A stretch of 47,348 nucleotides of DNA, taken from the NCBI GenBank assembly GCA_035318505.1, contig DATHEQ010000159.1, forward strand, positions 1 through 47,348, given 5' to 3'. The stretch is from DASWDH01 sp035318505. GTDB taxonomy: Bacteria; Myxococcota_A; Polyangia; Polyangiales; Polyangiaceae. Under the pieces are notes generated by a model. It had not been told where the DNA came from and searched no databases. It saw only the letters and a list, made by a program, of their open reading frames with translations. A program made the translations under genes and the position numbers. Shown here piece by piece: positions 16,775-25,859 of this stretch. Numbering within the stretch: position 1 is the stretch's first letter; each line of letters starts with the position of its first letter.

Positions 16775-17953
16775 TCAGCGGCGCAGCGAACCGCGCATCA
16801 GCTCGCCGATGGCTTCGGAGAGTCCGTCGAGCGTCAGCTCGAACATCGGAAAAATGCCGCCGATGGTTTCGACGGTGCTGCCCGCCCATACCGAAGGCGG
16901 CTCGGGATTGAGCCACACGGAGCGTTCGAAGTGCTCGCGCAAGTAGAGGAGCCACGCCACGCCGGCCGCCCCCTTCTCGCTCTCCCCATAGCTCGGCGCC
17001 CCCAATAGCTCCCACGGCGCCATGAGGGCGTCACCGACGAGGACGAGCTTGTAATGCGGGCCGCAATCCGCGACGAGATCGGTGATCTTCACGGGGTCGC
17101 GAAACTCTTCCGTAGGGTAGACGGCGCCGTAAACGCAATTGTGAAAATAATAAATGCGCAGCTCCTTCCAGTGCGTCGACCGTTTGGCGGCACTGAAAAG
17201 CTGGGACATCGTTTGCGCATAGGGATCCATCGAGCCCCCCACGTCCATCATGAGGATGACGCGCGTGTTGGGGCGGCGCGGCGGGCGCGTGACGACTTCG
17301 AGCTCGCCCCCGTTTTGGGCGGTGCGATCGATGGTGCCTTCGAGGTCGAGCTCGTCGAATGTCCCTTCCCGCGAGAACGCGCGCAGCTTGCGGAGGGCGA
17401 GCTCGATCTGGCGAAGGTCGAGAACGAGATCGCTCCGGTAGCCCTGATACGCGCGCGCGTCGGCGGTCTTGACGGCGCTCCTCCCTCCCGAAGATGCACC
17501 CAGGCGAACGCCCCCAGGGTTGGCACCGGCGCGGCCGAAGGGAGAGGTCCCGCCCGTCCCGATCCAGCGGTTGCCGCCGTCGTGACGCTCTTTCTGGTCG
17601 CGCAGCCGCTCCTCGAGCAAGCGCTCCACTTCCTCGAGATCGAGCGCCTTGAGCAGGGCGCGCTCTTCTTCGGTGAGCTCTTGGCCAGGTCGCGCATTGC
17701 GCAGCCATTCCAGGATCTCGGCGTGGATCTTCTTGGCTTCGATGGCAATGCCGCGAAAATGCGCGGCAAAGGCAACGTCGAACGCGTCGAGGTGACTCTC
17801 GCGGTGGACGAGGATCGAGCGGGCCACGAAGTAAAAACCTTCGAGAGAGCTCTCGTGCAAGCCGAGCGCGAGCGCTCGTGCCAGCGCCACCGCTTCTTGC
17901 AAGCCGACCGGCACCTTGTTGCGCCGCAGGTCGTAAATGAAGTCGATGAACAC
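16775..17953 (-). CDS. VWA-domain protein, partner of MoxR ATPase
   Basis: 392 residues. The N-terminal half is helical (MFIDFIYDLRRNKVPVGLQE onward) with a Gly-rich linker at about 125-160. The C-terminal half is a von Willebrand A domain with the metal-site motif MMDVGGSMD (about 245-253), followed by HWKELRIYYFHNCVYG. This is the CoxE/YehP-type partner that pairs with MoxR AAA+ ATPases to insert metals or remodel protein complexes. It lies 30 bp downstream of the MoxR gene on the same strand, so they form an operon. No signal or membrane helix is visible, so it is cytoplasmic. The client is unknown. Confidence 0.88.
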   Translation of the reverse strand: MFIDFIYDLRRNKVPVGLQEAVALARALALGLHESSLEGFYFVARSILVHRESHLDAFDVAFAAHFRGIAIEAKKIHAEILEWLRNARPGQELTEEERALLKALDLEEVERLLEERLRDQKERHDGGNRWIGTGGTSPFGRAGANPGGVRLGASSGGRSAVKTADARAYQGYRSDLVLDLRQIELALRKLRAFSREGTFDELDLEGTIDRTAQNGGELEVVTRPPRRPNTRVILMMDVGGSMDPYAQTMSQLFSAAKRSTHWKELRIYYFHNCVYGAVYPTEEFRDPVKITDLVADCGPHYKLVLVGDALMAPWELLGAPSYGESEKGAAGVAWLLYLREHFERSVWLNPEPPSVWAGSTVETIGGIFPMFELTLDGLSEAIGELMRGSLRR

Positions 17954-17983
17954 CGTGCTCTCTGCTCCGTGTTGGGGGACGGC

Positions 17984-18823
<840 letters not shown>

Positions 18824-18920
18824 GGCCCGCGCAGCCTAGCACTTCGGTTTGTGGCGAGCAGCGTCATTCGCGCCGAGCTCGTGAAACGTGTTTCAGTTCC
18901 GCGAAATGGCCGCTTTCGCG

Positions 18921-20294
18921 CTAGCTGGGAGCGATACTGGGCGGCGCTATGCTGGGCCGGGCCGGGGCGAGGGCGGCCGAAGTCTCGCCCGACCTATCCA
19001 GCGCTAGCTTGAAAAGAATAGGGCCGATCATTTCGTTCAAGGCGACGGTAGCGATGACGAGAGCGCGAAAGGAATCGCCGAACGTCGGGAAGCGCAGGGC
19101 AATGCTGGCGCCGAGGCCAAGCGCGAGACCCGCCTGTGAGATGAGCCCCGACCAACCCCATTTGCGTACTGCAGGCGGGTCGTCGGCGAGGTGGCTCGCG
19201 AGCCGCCCCGTCCCGTAGGTGATCAAAAAGCGTGTTGCCGCCAAGGCAACTGCCACTGGGCCGAGCGCACGAAGCAGCGGGATATCGAGATCGGCTCCCG
19301 CGGTGGCGAAGAAGATGACGTAGATGACACTTCCGGTACGCCGGATGGCGTGGATGAACTTCTCGCCCTGACTCGATAGGTTTTGCACCACGAAGCCGGC
19401 CACCATGAACGCGAGAAGCGCGTCGTAGTGGAGAAAGTGCATCACCTCGGAGAGGCCGAAGCCGAGGACCAGGAAAACGACGATGAGCTGGCGATTGACG
19501 AGCCGCATGTAAGCGGCGAGAACGAGGCCCAGCGTCGTGCCGAGGGCGACACTGCCCAGCAGCTCACGGCCCAAAGCGTGGAATTCTCGCATCGAGATCG
19601 ATCCTGCGGGATCGATCATGGGCTGCACCACCGTCAGGCAGGCCGCGACGAGGACGACCACGACGACGTCGGAGGTCATGACGAAGGTCAGCGTGAACGT
19701 CGCGACGGGTCCTTTGGCACGCGTCTGAGAGAGGATGCCGAGCGCGGCAGAAGGGCTGCGCGTCACCGAAAGGACGCCCCATACCAGCGCCACGCCGATG
19801 ACGGCCAGGAGCGGCAACGGTGCGAGAAAGGGAATCATCGACCGGAGCAGGACGAAAACGCCGGCCACGCCGAAGACGACCAAGGAGCTTTGCAGCAGCG
19901 TGGCCCAGAGCAGACTGCGCAAGCTCCGCCGGACGATGTCGAGCTTGAGCTCGGCGCCACCTTCGAGCGCAATCAACGCGAGCGCGAGCGCGTTGGCACG
20001 CCCCAGGTTGGCGACGCTGTGGTGATCGATGAGCCTGAGGACGTGCGGCCCCGCGATGATGCCGGCCAAGAGATAGCCGGTGAGATGAGGGACGCGAATC
20101 GCTTCGACCAGCTGGCTCATGAGCGTGCCGGCGAGGAGCAAAAAACCGACGGCGGCGATCGTGCCCACGCCCTCGTGGATCTCGGGAACCGCGCGGGTCG
20201 CGGCGAAAAGCAGCGTGAAGACGAGCGCCAAGCTTGCCGCTTGAATGAGCCGCGTGCCGAGACCGCGCGGTGCTTCGGCGCCCCCGTGGCTCAC
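18921..20294 (-). CDS. Cation/proton antiporter (CPA2-type membrane domain), third gene of operon
   Basis: 457 residues with about a dozen hydrophobic segments and no C-terminal TrkA/RCK domain. The core has LTGYLLAGIIAGPHVLRLID, ALIALEGGAELKLD and the ion-site region FTLTFVMTSDVVVVVLVAA, where the usual two-residue acidic motif reads Ser-Asp. That points to an electroneutral or altered coupling compared with Asp-Asp types (inference). The start is GTG 20294, whose GTGA overlaps the stop of the preceding antiporter gene; earlier in-frame residues are out-of-gene reading. It probably exchanges K+ or Na+ for protons across the inner membrane. Confidence 0.85.
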   Translation of the reverse strand: MSHGGAEAPRGLGTRLIQAASLALVFTLLFAATRAVPEIHEGVGTIAAVGFLLLAGTLMSQLVEAIRVPHLTGYLLAGIIAGPHVLRLIDHHSVANLGRANALALALIALEGGAELKLDIVRRSLRSLLWATLLQSSLVVFGVAGVFVLLRSMIPFLAPLPLLAVIGVALVWGVLSVTRSPSAALGILSQTRAKGPVATFTLTFVMTSDVVVVVLVAACLTVVQPMIDPAGSISMREFHALGRELLGSVALGTTLGLVLAAYMRLVNRQLIVVFLVLGFGLSEVMHFLHYDALLAFMVAGFVVQNLSSQGEKFIHAIRRTGSVIYVIFFATAGADLDIPLLRALGPVAVALAATRFLITYGTGRLASHLADDPPAVRKWGWSGLISQAGLALGLGASIALRFPTFGDSFRALVIATVALNEMIGPILFKLALDRSGETSAALAPARPSIAPPSIAPS

Positions 20295-21547
20295 GGCCCG
20301 AGCGCCTCCGGACCGCTCGACGGCGATCCCAACGCCACTTCGGAGGGCGCCGTCTTGGCGTCGGGGATCTCCCCGGCGCGCATCAGGGAGACGCGCATGC
20401 GCGCGGGCCCCACGAATTCGCCGAACACCGTCACTGCCGCGACCGTGATGAGAATGGTGTCGCCGACGACGCCCGGAAATCGGAGCGCGAACGAGAGGCC
20501 CACTGCCATCGCCAGTGCGCCGGTCGGGAGAAGGCCGAGACCCAGCGAAGCGCCGGCAGGCCGAGCCACGCGGTAGCCCGCCCAAACCAAGAAGCCGACG
20601 GCAAGCTTCACGAGCAGGCGAACGGCGATGGCCGTCCCGATGATCCACGCGAGATCGGGCGTCGCTCGCGGGCTGATCCGCGCGCCCGCCAAGACCAGCG
20701 CAGGGAGGAGCACGGGACGTTCCGTCGGCGCGATCATCGCAGCCACCTCGTCGCGGTGGCGTGACGACCCCGCCAAAGCGATGCCCATGAAGAACATCAT
20801 GGCCAAAAACGAGAGATTGAGGCGAACGGCGAGCCCGATGGCGAAGAGCGAGGTCCCGAGGAGCACGCCCCAGCTCTCATGCAGCCGGCTTTCGCGGCCG
20901 AGCAGCACCGATGTCAAGAGGCCGAGCAGGACACCGAGGACGAGGGTGATACCGGCCCAGGCCATCCCGGGGAGCTCTACGCTCGCATGCTCGACCGGCG
21001 CGAGCGCGAAGAGAAGCGCCGTGGCAACGAGGGGAACCACGTCGTCGGAGTCGGCGATTTCTCCGAGCAGATTGGCGAGCGGTCCGCGCGCGCGGTGACG
21101 TTCTACCACCCAGCGCACGGCGTCGCGCGTTGTCTCCGAGCAGGCCGCCCCGATGCCGCCCGCCAGAAGGAGCAGCGTCGTGCCGTCGAGCGTCGTGAAC
21201 CGCGCCATCACGACGTACTCGGTTGCGCCCACGGCAGCGCCCGTCGCGAGCGCAATCGAGCAGGCCACGACGAGGCTCGAAAGGCGAACGCGCCGGCGCC
21301 CGAGAAACGCGTAGTCGAGGCCCAGCACGAACGCGAGCCAGCCGAGGGCGGCGTCCGCGATCGGCTCGAAGGCGTCGAGCATCGAGCGCTCTACCAGGCC
21401 GAGCACGTTGGGCCCGATGATGAACCCAAGCACCAGGTACTCGCTGCCCGAAGGAAGGCCGAAGCCTCGGATGGCGCGGCCGCCGACGAGAAAGCTCCCG
21501 ATATACGAGAGTACGAGCAAACCCATGAGCAGCAGCAGCGCGTTCAT
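20291..21547 (-). CDS. Cation/proton antiporter-like membrane protein, second gene of operon
   Basis: 418 residues, about twelve hydrophobic segments. Related to the downstream antiporter but divergent. Ion-site region: NLLGEIADSDDVVPLVATAL, with the Asp-Asp pair typical of electrogenic exchangers. GFGLPSGSEYLVLGFIIGPN is the N-terminal repeat signature of the superfamily. No cytoplasmic nucleotide-binding domain follows. It overlaps the MscS gene by 4 bp (ATGA) and the next antiporter by 4 bp (GTGA). The two may act as partners or simply be differently tuned exchangers in osmotic or pH control. Confidence 0.82.
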   Translation of the reverse strand: MNALLLLMGLLVLSYIGSFLVGGRAIRGFGLPSGSEYLVLGFIIGPNVLGLVERSMLDAFEPIADAALGWLAFVLGLDYAFLGRRRVRLSSLVVACSIALATGAAVGATEYVVMARFTTLDGTTLLLLAGGIGAACSETTRDAVRWVVERHRARGPLANLLGEIADSDDVVPLVATALLFALAPVEHASVELPGMAWAGITLVLGVLLGLLTSVLLGRESRLHESWGVLLGTSLFAIGLAVRLNLSFLAMMFFMGIALAGSSRHRDEVAAMIAPTERPVLLPALVLAGARISPRATPDLAWIIGTAIAVRLLVKLAVGFLVWAGYRVARPAGASLGLGLLPTGALAMAVGLSFALRFPGVVGDTILITVAAVTVFGEFVGPARMRVSLMRAGEIPDAKTAPSEVALGSPSSGPEALGP

Positions 21548-23250
21548 GGACGGAAGCTCGAGCTACGGCCGAGCGCGACCTCCTCTCGGGCCAACGCGGC
21601 GGCGATTGCGGTGGCGAGATCATCGTCGCCTTCGGACAGGGGACCGTGCGCCGCGACGCGGTAATGCGCGCCTTCGACGTCGAGCTTCAGCAACTCGACT
21701 TTGACGCTCGTGCCGAAGCGCCGTGCCTCGGCGAGGAGGACGGAGCGGACGTGGCTCTGCGCCGCGAGGGGGTCGGCGACGACGTCGACCACGGTGAGCG
21801 GTGACTGGCCGAGCACACGCGTCGGCGAGAGCAGGCTCGTCAAATGCGGCACGCGGATGTGACAGCCGAGATCGTCCTCGAGTCGCACCTCGAGCAGGCT
21901 CACTGTCACCACGCGGCCCGTGCGCCCACCGATCTCGATGTGATCGCCGACCCGCACGCGGCGCCCGTAGATGGCGGGAATGCCGGCCACGATCGAGGCC
22001 AGCACGGGGGCGCTCGCGAATCCCAGCGCAACCAAAGTGGCGACACCCAAGCGCGCCAATGCGCCGTCGTCGGCGCCCGTGATGAGCGGCGCGGCGAATA
22101 GCAGAGCGATGATGACGATCGCGACGCGGACCAGCGCGCCGGTCGGCACCGCCAAGTCGCGGGGCAAGCTTCCGAGCGTCGTTTCGCCTTTTCCGATGCT
22201 GCCGAAGAAGAGCCCGACGAACCGGACGAGAAGGACCGTGACCAGGACCGCCACGGCGAGAATGACGAGCACCGGCAGCGCGCTCCCGACGCGACCGATG
22301 AGCGCCGAAAGAGGCGTGAGCACGAACCCGGTGAGCCGCTCGGTGTAGGTGCGGGTCGATTCGAAAAGCGATGATGCAAAGAGCAGCCAGCCGTAGGCGA
22401 TCCCGAGCTGCCCCAGAATGCGCCCGCCGCTCAGCGCGACGGAGATGCCGCCCCGGAACGCGGCCGGGCGGACCAGATCGATCCCGTGAAAGCGCAGGGA
22501 TGGCAGTCGATCGGGGTGCTGGGTGATCCACGTCTGCAGCTTGCCGGCGAGCTCACGCACCTTGCCGAGCAGGAGAATGGCGATGAGCGCCGAGAACGCG
22601 AAAAGCGAGATGGAGAAGACGGTCTCGGCGATGGCCTTGCGTTGCCGCTCGCTCTGCAGGGCTTCGCGCACCTTGGCGGCGACGGCCGCGGCGTGAACGG
22701 AGAGCGATTCATCGCCTTCGGCGATAGCATCGTCTGCGGCGAGCTGGACGATGGGGGTCGTCCCGCCGAAAACGACGATGCGTTCGGCGTGTTCCTCGGT
22801 ATGGACATCGGGGAGCTCGCGTTCCTCGACGAGCCGTTCCAGCGTCTGGCTGGCGGCGCGCGCACGGGCTTCCGCCGATTGCCCTCCCAGCGAGGCGCGG
22901 ATGGTGAAAACGTTGCGATCGTGAACGCGCACCGACACTTCGCTATTGGCAGAAGATGGTGCGCTCGACGCTGCGGCGGGTGAGTGGACAGCGGGCGGGC
23001 TCGGGGGAGCGACCGGCGCGATCGGAGGCGGCGTCTGCGATCCGCCAACCGCGGGCGAGCCGATCCCCTCCGCGATGGCGCCGCCGTCCGCATCGAGGAC
23101 GGTCGTGCCGAGCGGCTCCGCCGCGTCATGATCGACGCGCGCCGCATCGGCCGGCGTGTCTGCCCGCGCCGTCGCGATGCCCGCGCTTTTCGTGCCGATT
23201 CCAAGGAGAATCAGCGAGAGAGCGACCCGGCGAGCAAGAGTGGTCGGCAC
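21544..23250 (-). CDS. MscS-family mechanosensitive channel
   Basis: 568 residues from GTG 23250. A signal peptide is visible (MPTTLARR, then a hydrophobic stretch ending TARA). A Pro/Ala-rich segment leads to a periplasmic domain (SVRVHDRNVFTIRASLGG onward). Four or five membrane segments follow, and then the MscS core: pore-lining helix rich in Gly/Ala (ARLGVATLVALGFASAPVLASIVAG), RRVRVGDHIEIGGRTGRV and a C-terminal alpha/beta domain. A TTG at 23277 could be used but would give a less typical signal peptide. These channels release solutes on membrane tension. As first gene of an operon with two antiporters it points to osmotic stress handling. Confidence 0.87.
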   Translation of the reverse strand: MPTTLARRVALSLILLGIGTKSAGIATARADTPADAARVDHDAAEPLGTTVLDADGGAIAEGIGSPAVGGSQTPPPIAPVAPPSPPAVHSPAAASSAPSSANSEVSVRVHDRNVFTIRASLGGQSAEARARAASQTLERLVEERELPDVHTEEHAERIVVFGGTTPIVQLAADDAIAEGDESLSVHAAAVAAKVREALQSERQRKAIAETVFSISLFAFSALIAILLLGKVRELAGKLQTWITQHPDRLPSLRFHGIDLVRPAAFRGGISVALSGGRILGQLGIAYGWLLFASSLFESTRTYTERLTGFVLTPLSALIGRVGSALPVLVILAVAVLVTVLLVRFVGLFFGSIGKGETTLGSLPRDLAVPTGALVRVAIVIIALLFAAPLITGADDGALARLGVATLVALGFASAPVLASIVAGIPAIYGRRVRVGDHIEIGGRTGRVVTVSLLEVRLEDDLGCHIRVPHLTSLLSPTRVLGQSPLTVVDVVADPLAAQSHVRSVLLAEARRFGTSVKVELLKLDVEGAHYRVAAHGPLSEGDDDLATAIAAALAREEVALGRSSSFRP

Positions 23251-23428
23251 CGTGGCAACTACAACTATCACAGCCAATCACGCGGAAGCGACGGCAGGTC
23301 CCGTCGTAGAACCTTCGCCTGCTTCGCCACCGCTCGGAGTCGCTCGTCGGACGGCGGCGCACGGGCGGCTGACGGCACGACCGATCTGCCAACGGGACGC
23401 TGACAAAGGGCGCTAATGTGGGCGCACG

Positions 23429-24820
23429 ATGATTCGAAAAGGCGAGTATCTGAGCGACGTTCTCGAAAAGACGCCCGGTACGGCGGTGACGGTGCACGGC
23501 TGGGTCAAGACGCGCCGCGACAGCAAGGGCGTGCATTTTCTCAAACTCAATGACGGGAGCACGTTCGTCGATCTACAGGTCGTGATCGAGACCGGAGCCG
23601 TGCCGGAAGAGACGCTGCGCGACGTCACCACCGGGGCGTGCGTACGCGTCGGAGGAGAGCTCGTGGCGTCGCCGGCATCGGGCCAGAAAGTGGAGCTCAA
23701 GGCCAAGGAGATCCACGTGTTCGGGACGGCCGATCCCGCCGTTTACCCGCTGCAGAAGAAGGGGCACACCATGGAGTTCTTGCGCGAGATTGCCCATCTT
23801 CGCACGCGCTCCAATACCTTTGGCGCGGTCTTTCGCGTGCGCAATGCGCTGTCGTTCGCCGTACACAAGTTTTTTCAAGAGCGCGGCTTTCTTTACGTGC
23901 ACACGCCCATCATCACCGCCGCCGACGCCGAGGGCGCAGGCGCCATGTTCAACGTGACCACGCTCGACTGCGAGAAACCTCCGCGGCGCGAGGACGGCAC
24001 CGTCGACTTCGCGCGCGATTTTTTCGGCAAGCGCGCCTACCTCACCGTGAGCGGACAATTGGAGGGGGAGATCTTCGCGCTCTCCTTCACCAACGTTTAC
24101 ACGTTCGGCCCCACGTTCCGCGCCGAGAACTCCAACACTCCCCGTCACCTCGCCGAGTTCTGGATGGTCGAGCCGGAAATGGCCTTCTGCGATCTCTCCG
24201 GCAACATGGCCCTAGCCGAGGAGTTTTTGAAGGCGGTCATCGAGCACGTGCTCAAGACGTGCCCGGAGGATCTCAAGTTTTTCAACGACCGTATCGACAA
24301 CACCGTCCTCGCGACGCTCGAGCACGTCGCTTCGTCCCGCTTCGAGCACGTCACTTATACGGACGCTGTCCGGATCCTGGAATCCGCCAACCGCAAATGG
24401 GAATTCCCGGTGCATTGGGGCGCCGATCTGCAGAGCGAGCACGAGCGCTATCTCACCGAGGAGAAATTCAAGCGGCCGGTCATCGTCACCGACTACCCCA
24501 AGACGATCAAAGCTTTTTACATGCGCGATAACGACGACGGCAAAACCGTACGCGCGATGGATGTCCTCGCCCCTCGTATCGGTGAGATCATCGGCGGCAG
24601 CCAACGCGAAGAACGGCACGACGTCCTACTCCAAAAGATCCGCGCCCAATCGCTTCCCGAGCAGGCTTACTGGTGGTACCTCGAGCTGCGCAAGTTCGGC
24701 TCGGCTCCGCATTCGGGGTTCGGTCTGGGGCTCGAGCGTATGCTGATGTACCTCACCGGTATGAAGAACATCCGCGACGTCATCCCCTTCTTTCGCGCGC
24801 CTGGCAGCGCCGAGTTTTAA
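23429..24820 (+). CDS. asnS: Asparaginyl-tRNA synthetase
   Basis: 463 residues, normal length. The N-terminal OB-fold anticodon-binding domain covers about 1-105 (VHGWVKTRRDSKGVHFLKLN). The class II catalytic core follows with motif 2 around FTNVYTFGPTFRAENSNTPR and motif 3 GFGLGLERMLMYLTG. The sequence FWMVEPEMAF is typical of the Asn/Asp subgroup, and YWWYLELRKFGSAPHSGFG is AsnS-like. It charges tRNA-Asn with asparagine in the cytoplasm. The gap to the divergent MscS gene (23251-23428) should hold both promoters, but I cannot identify them convincingly. The O-methyltransferase follows after 20 bp. Confidence 0.96.
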   Translation: MIRKGEYLSDVLEKTPGTAVTVHGWVKTRRDSKGVHFLKLNDGSTFVDLQVVIETGAVPEETLRDVTTGACVRVGGELVASPASGQKVELKAKEIHVFGTADPAVYPLQKKGHTMEFLREIAHLRTRSNTFGAVFRVRNALSFAVHKFFQERGFLYVHTPIITAADAEGAGAMFNVTTLDCEKPPRREDGTVDFARDFFGKRAYLTVSGQLEGEIFALSFTNVYTFGPTFRAENSNTPRHLAEFWMVEPEMAFCDLSGNMALAEEFLKAVIEHVLKTCPEDLKFFNDRIDNTVLATLEHVASSRFEHVTYTDAVRILESANRKWEFPVHWGADLQSEHERYLTEEKFKRPVIVTDYPKTIKAFYMRDNDDGKTVRAMDVLAPRIGEIIGGSQREERHDVLLQKIRAQSLPEQAYWWYLELRKFGSAPHSGFGLGLERMLMYLTGMKNIRDVIPFFRAPGSAEF

Positions 24821-24840
24821 AACATTTTCACGAGGCCACC

Positions 24841-25476
24841 ATGACCGAGATCGTCAATCCGGACATCGAAGCGTACCTGCGCCGCCTCTACGACGACGGC
24901 GATCTCGTGCGGCGCGACATGGAAGCGGTTGCCGCCGAGCGGCGCTTTCCCATCGTGGGGCCGCTGGTGGGGCGCGATTTGTCGCTGATGGCGCGAGCCA
25001 TTGGCGCACGCAAAGTGTTCGAGCTCGGGTCTGGCTTCGGCTACTCCGCGTTCTTCTTTGCTCATGCGGTGGGTCCGGAGGGGTCGGTGCACTGCACCGA
25101 TCTGTCCGAAGACAACGAACGCATGGCCAAGGAGTTTCTCACGCGCGCCGGCGTCTGGCCGCGCATTACGTATCACCGCGAAGAAGCCACCAAGGCGCTG
25201 GCGCGAACCGGCGGCATTTGGGACATCATCTATAACGACATCGACAAGGACGGGTATCCGGAAACCGTCGATCTCGCCTACCAGCACCTTCGTCCCGGCG
25301 GTCTATTCATCACGGACAACGTGCTCTGGTCTGGCCGTGTCCTCGAACCGGAGAAGGACGCATCACCGGCCACGCGCGGCGTGATCGAGTTCACGAAGCG
25401 GCTCTTCGCGCATCGCGGATTTTTGACGAGCATTCATCCGACGCGCGACGGCGTCGCGGTCGCGCTTCGTCTCTAA
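24841..25476 (+). CDS. SAM-dependent O-methyltransferase (caffeoyl-CoA/catechol type)
   Basis: 211 residues. The SAM-binding loop is FELGSGFGYSAFFFAHAVGP, followed by CTDLSEDNERMAKEF and the metal/substrate region IWDIIYNDIDKDGYPET and FITDNVLWSGRV. This matches the divalent-cation-dependent O-methyltransferase family (PF01596). Natural substrate unknown; it may act on a small catechol or a CoA thioester. The start ATG 24841 is the first codon after a purine-rich stretch, and the frame upstream overlaps asnS. It is probably translated from the asnS mRNA. The stop at 25474-25476 is followed at once by an A-run. Confidence 0.88.
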   Translation: MTEIVNPDIEAYLRRLYDDGDLVRRDMEAVAAERRFPIVGPLVGRDLSLMARAIGARKVFELGSGFGYSAFFFAHAVGPEGSVHCTDLSEDNERMAKEFLTRAGVWPRITYHREEATKALARTGGIWDIIYNDIDKDGYPETVDLAYQHLRPGGLFITDNVLWSGRVLEPEKDASPATRGVIEFTKRLFAHRGFLTSIHPTRDGVAVALRL

Positions 25477-25859
25477 AAAAAAAGATCGCGCGTTCGAATC
25501 TCGATTTGCTTCTTCGCGTCCGCTGCGAAGAGCGAATTGAAAATCCGTCCCTATACGTCGCGAGCGGGCGCGCGTGCCGCACTTTTGTTGACATTGAATC
25601 TCACTCGACATCGTCGACAAGCGCCGCCGCGCGATTCAATTTCATCCTTATTTTTGCGTGCTTTTCGTGTGATTTTCCAAGCGTGTCATTGCGTGTTCGC
25701 ACGCGAAGACGGTACGGCCACTCATTGTGGGTGCGTCGACCACAAGACCACGCGACGTCGCTATATAAGTGAGTTCCGCCGAACGAAAGCAGATTTACTT
25801 TCTTTTCGATGTCCTGCACTCTGAGCTCCCCGATATTGTCGGCGAGGGAGGAACTGCTC
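25477..25859. other. Spacer of lower GC before the BIG_2 lipoprotein gene
   Basis: 383 bp without a gene and visibly richer in A/T than its neighbours. An A-run follows the methyltransferase stop. A weak hairpin (TTCTTCGC with GCGAAGAG, one G-U pair) sits near 25510-25532 without a T-run. A consensus TTGACA at 25588-25593 has no -10 at 16-18 bp. TATATA at 25762-25767 would suit a -10, with an 80-90 nt leader, but has no good -35. GGGAGG at 25846-25851 is the ribosome site of the next gene. Confidence 0.4.

Noticed and set aside
25588..25593. Perfect TTGACA as a -35 box for the BIG_2 gene
   Set aside because: No acceptable -10 lies 16-18 bp downstream, and it is about 270 bp from the start codon. 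Kept only as a remark in the spacer entry.
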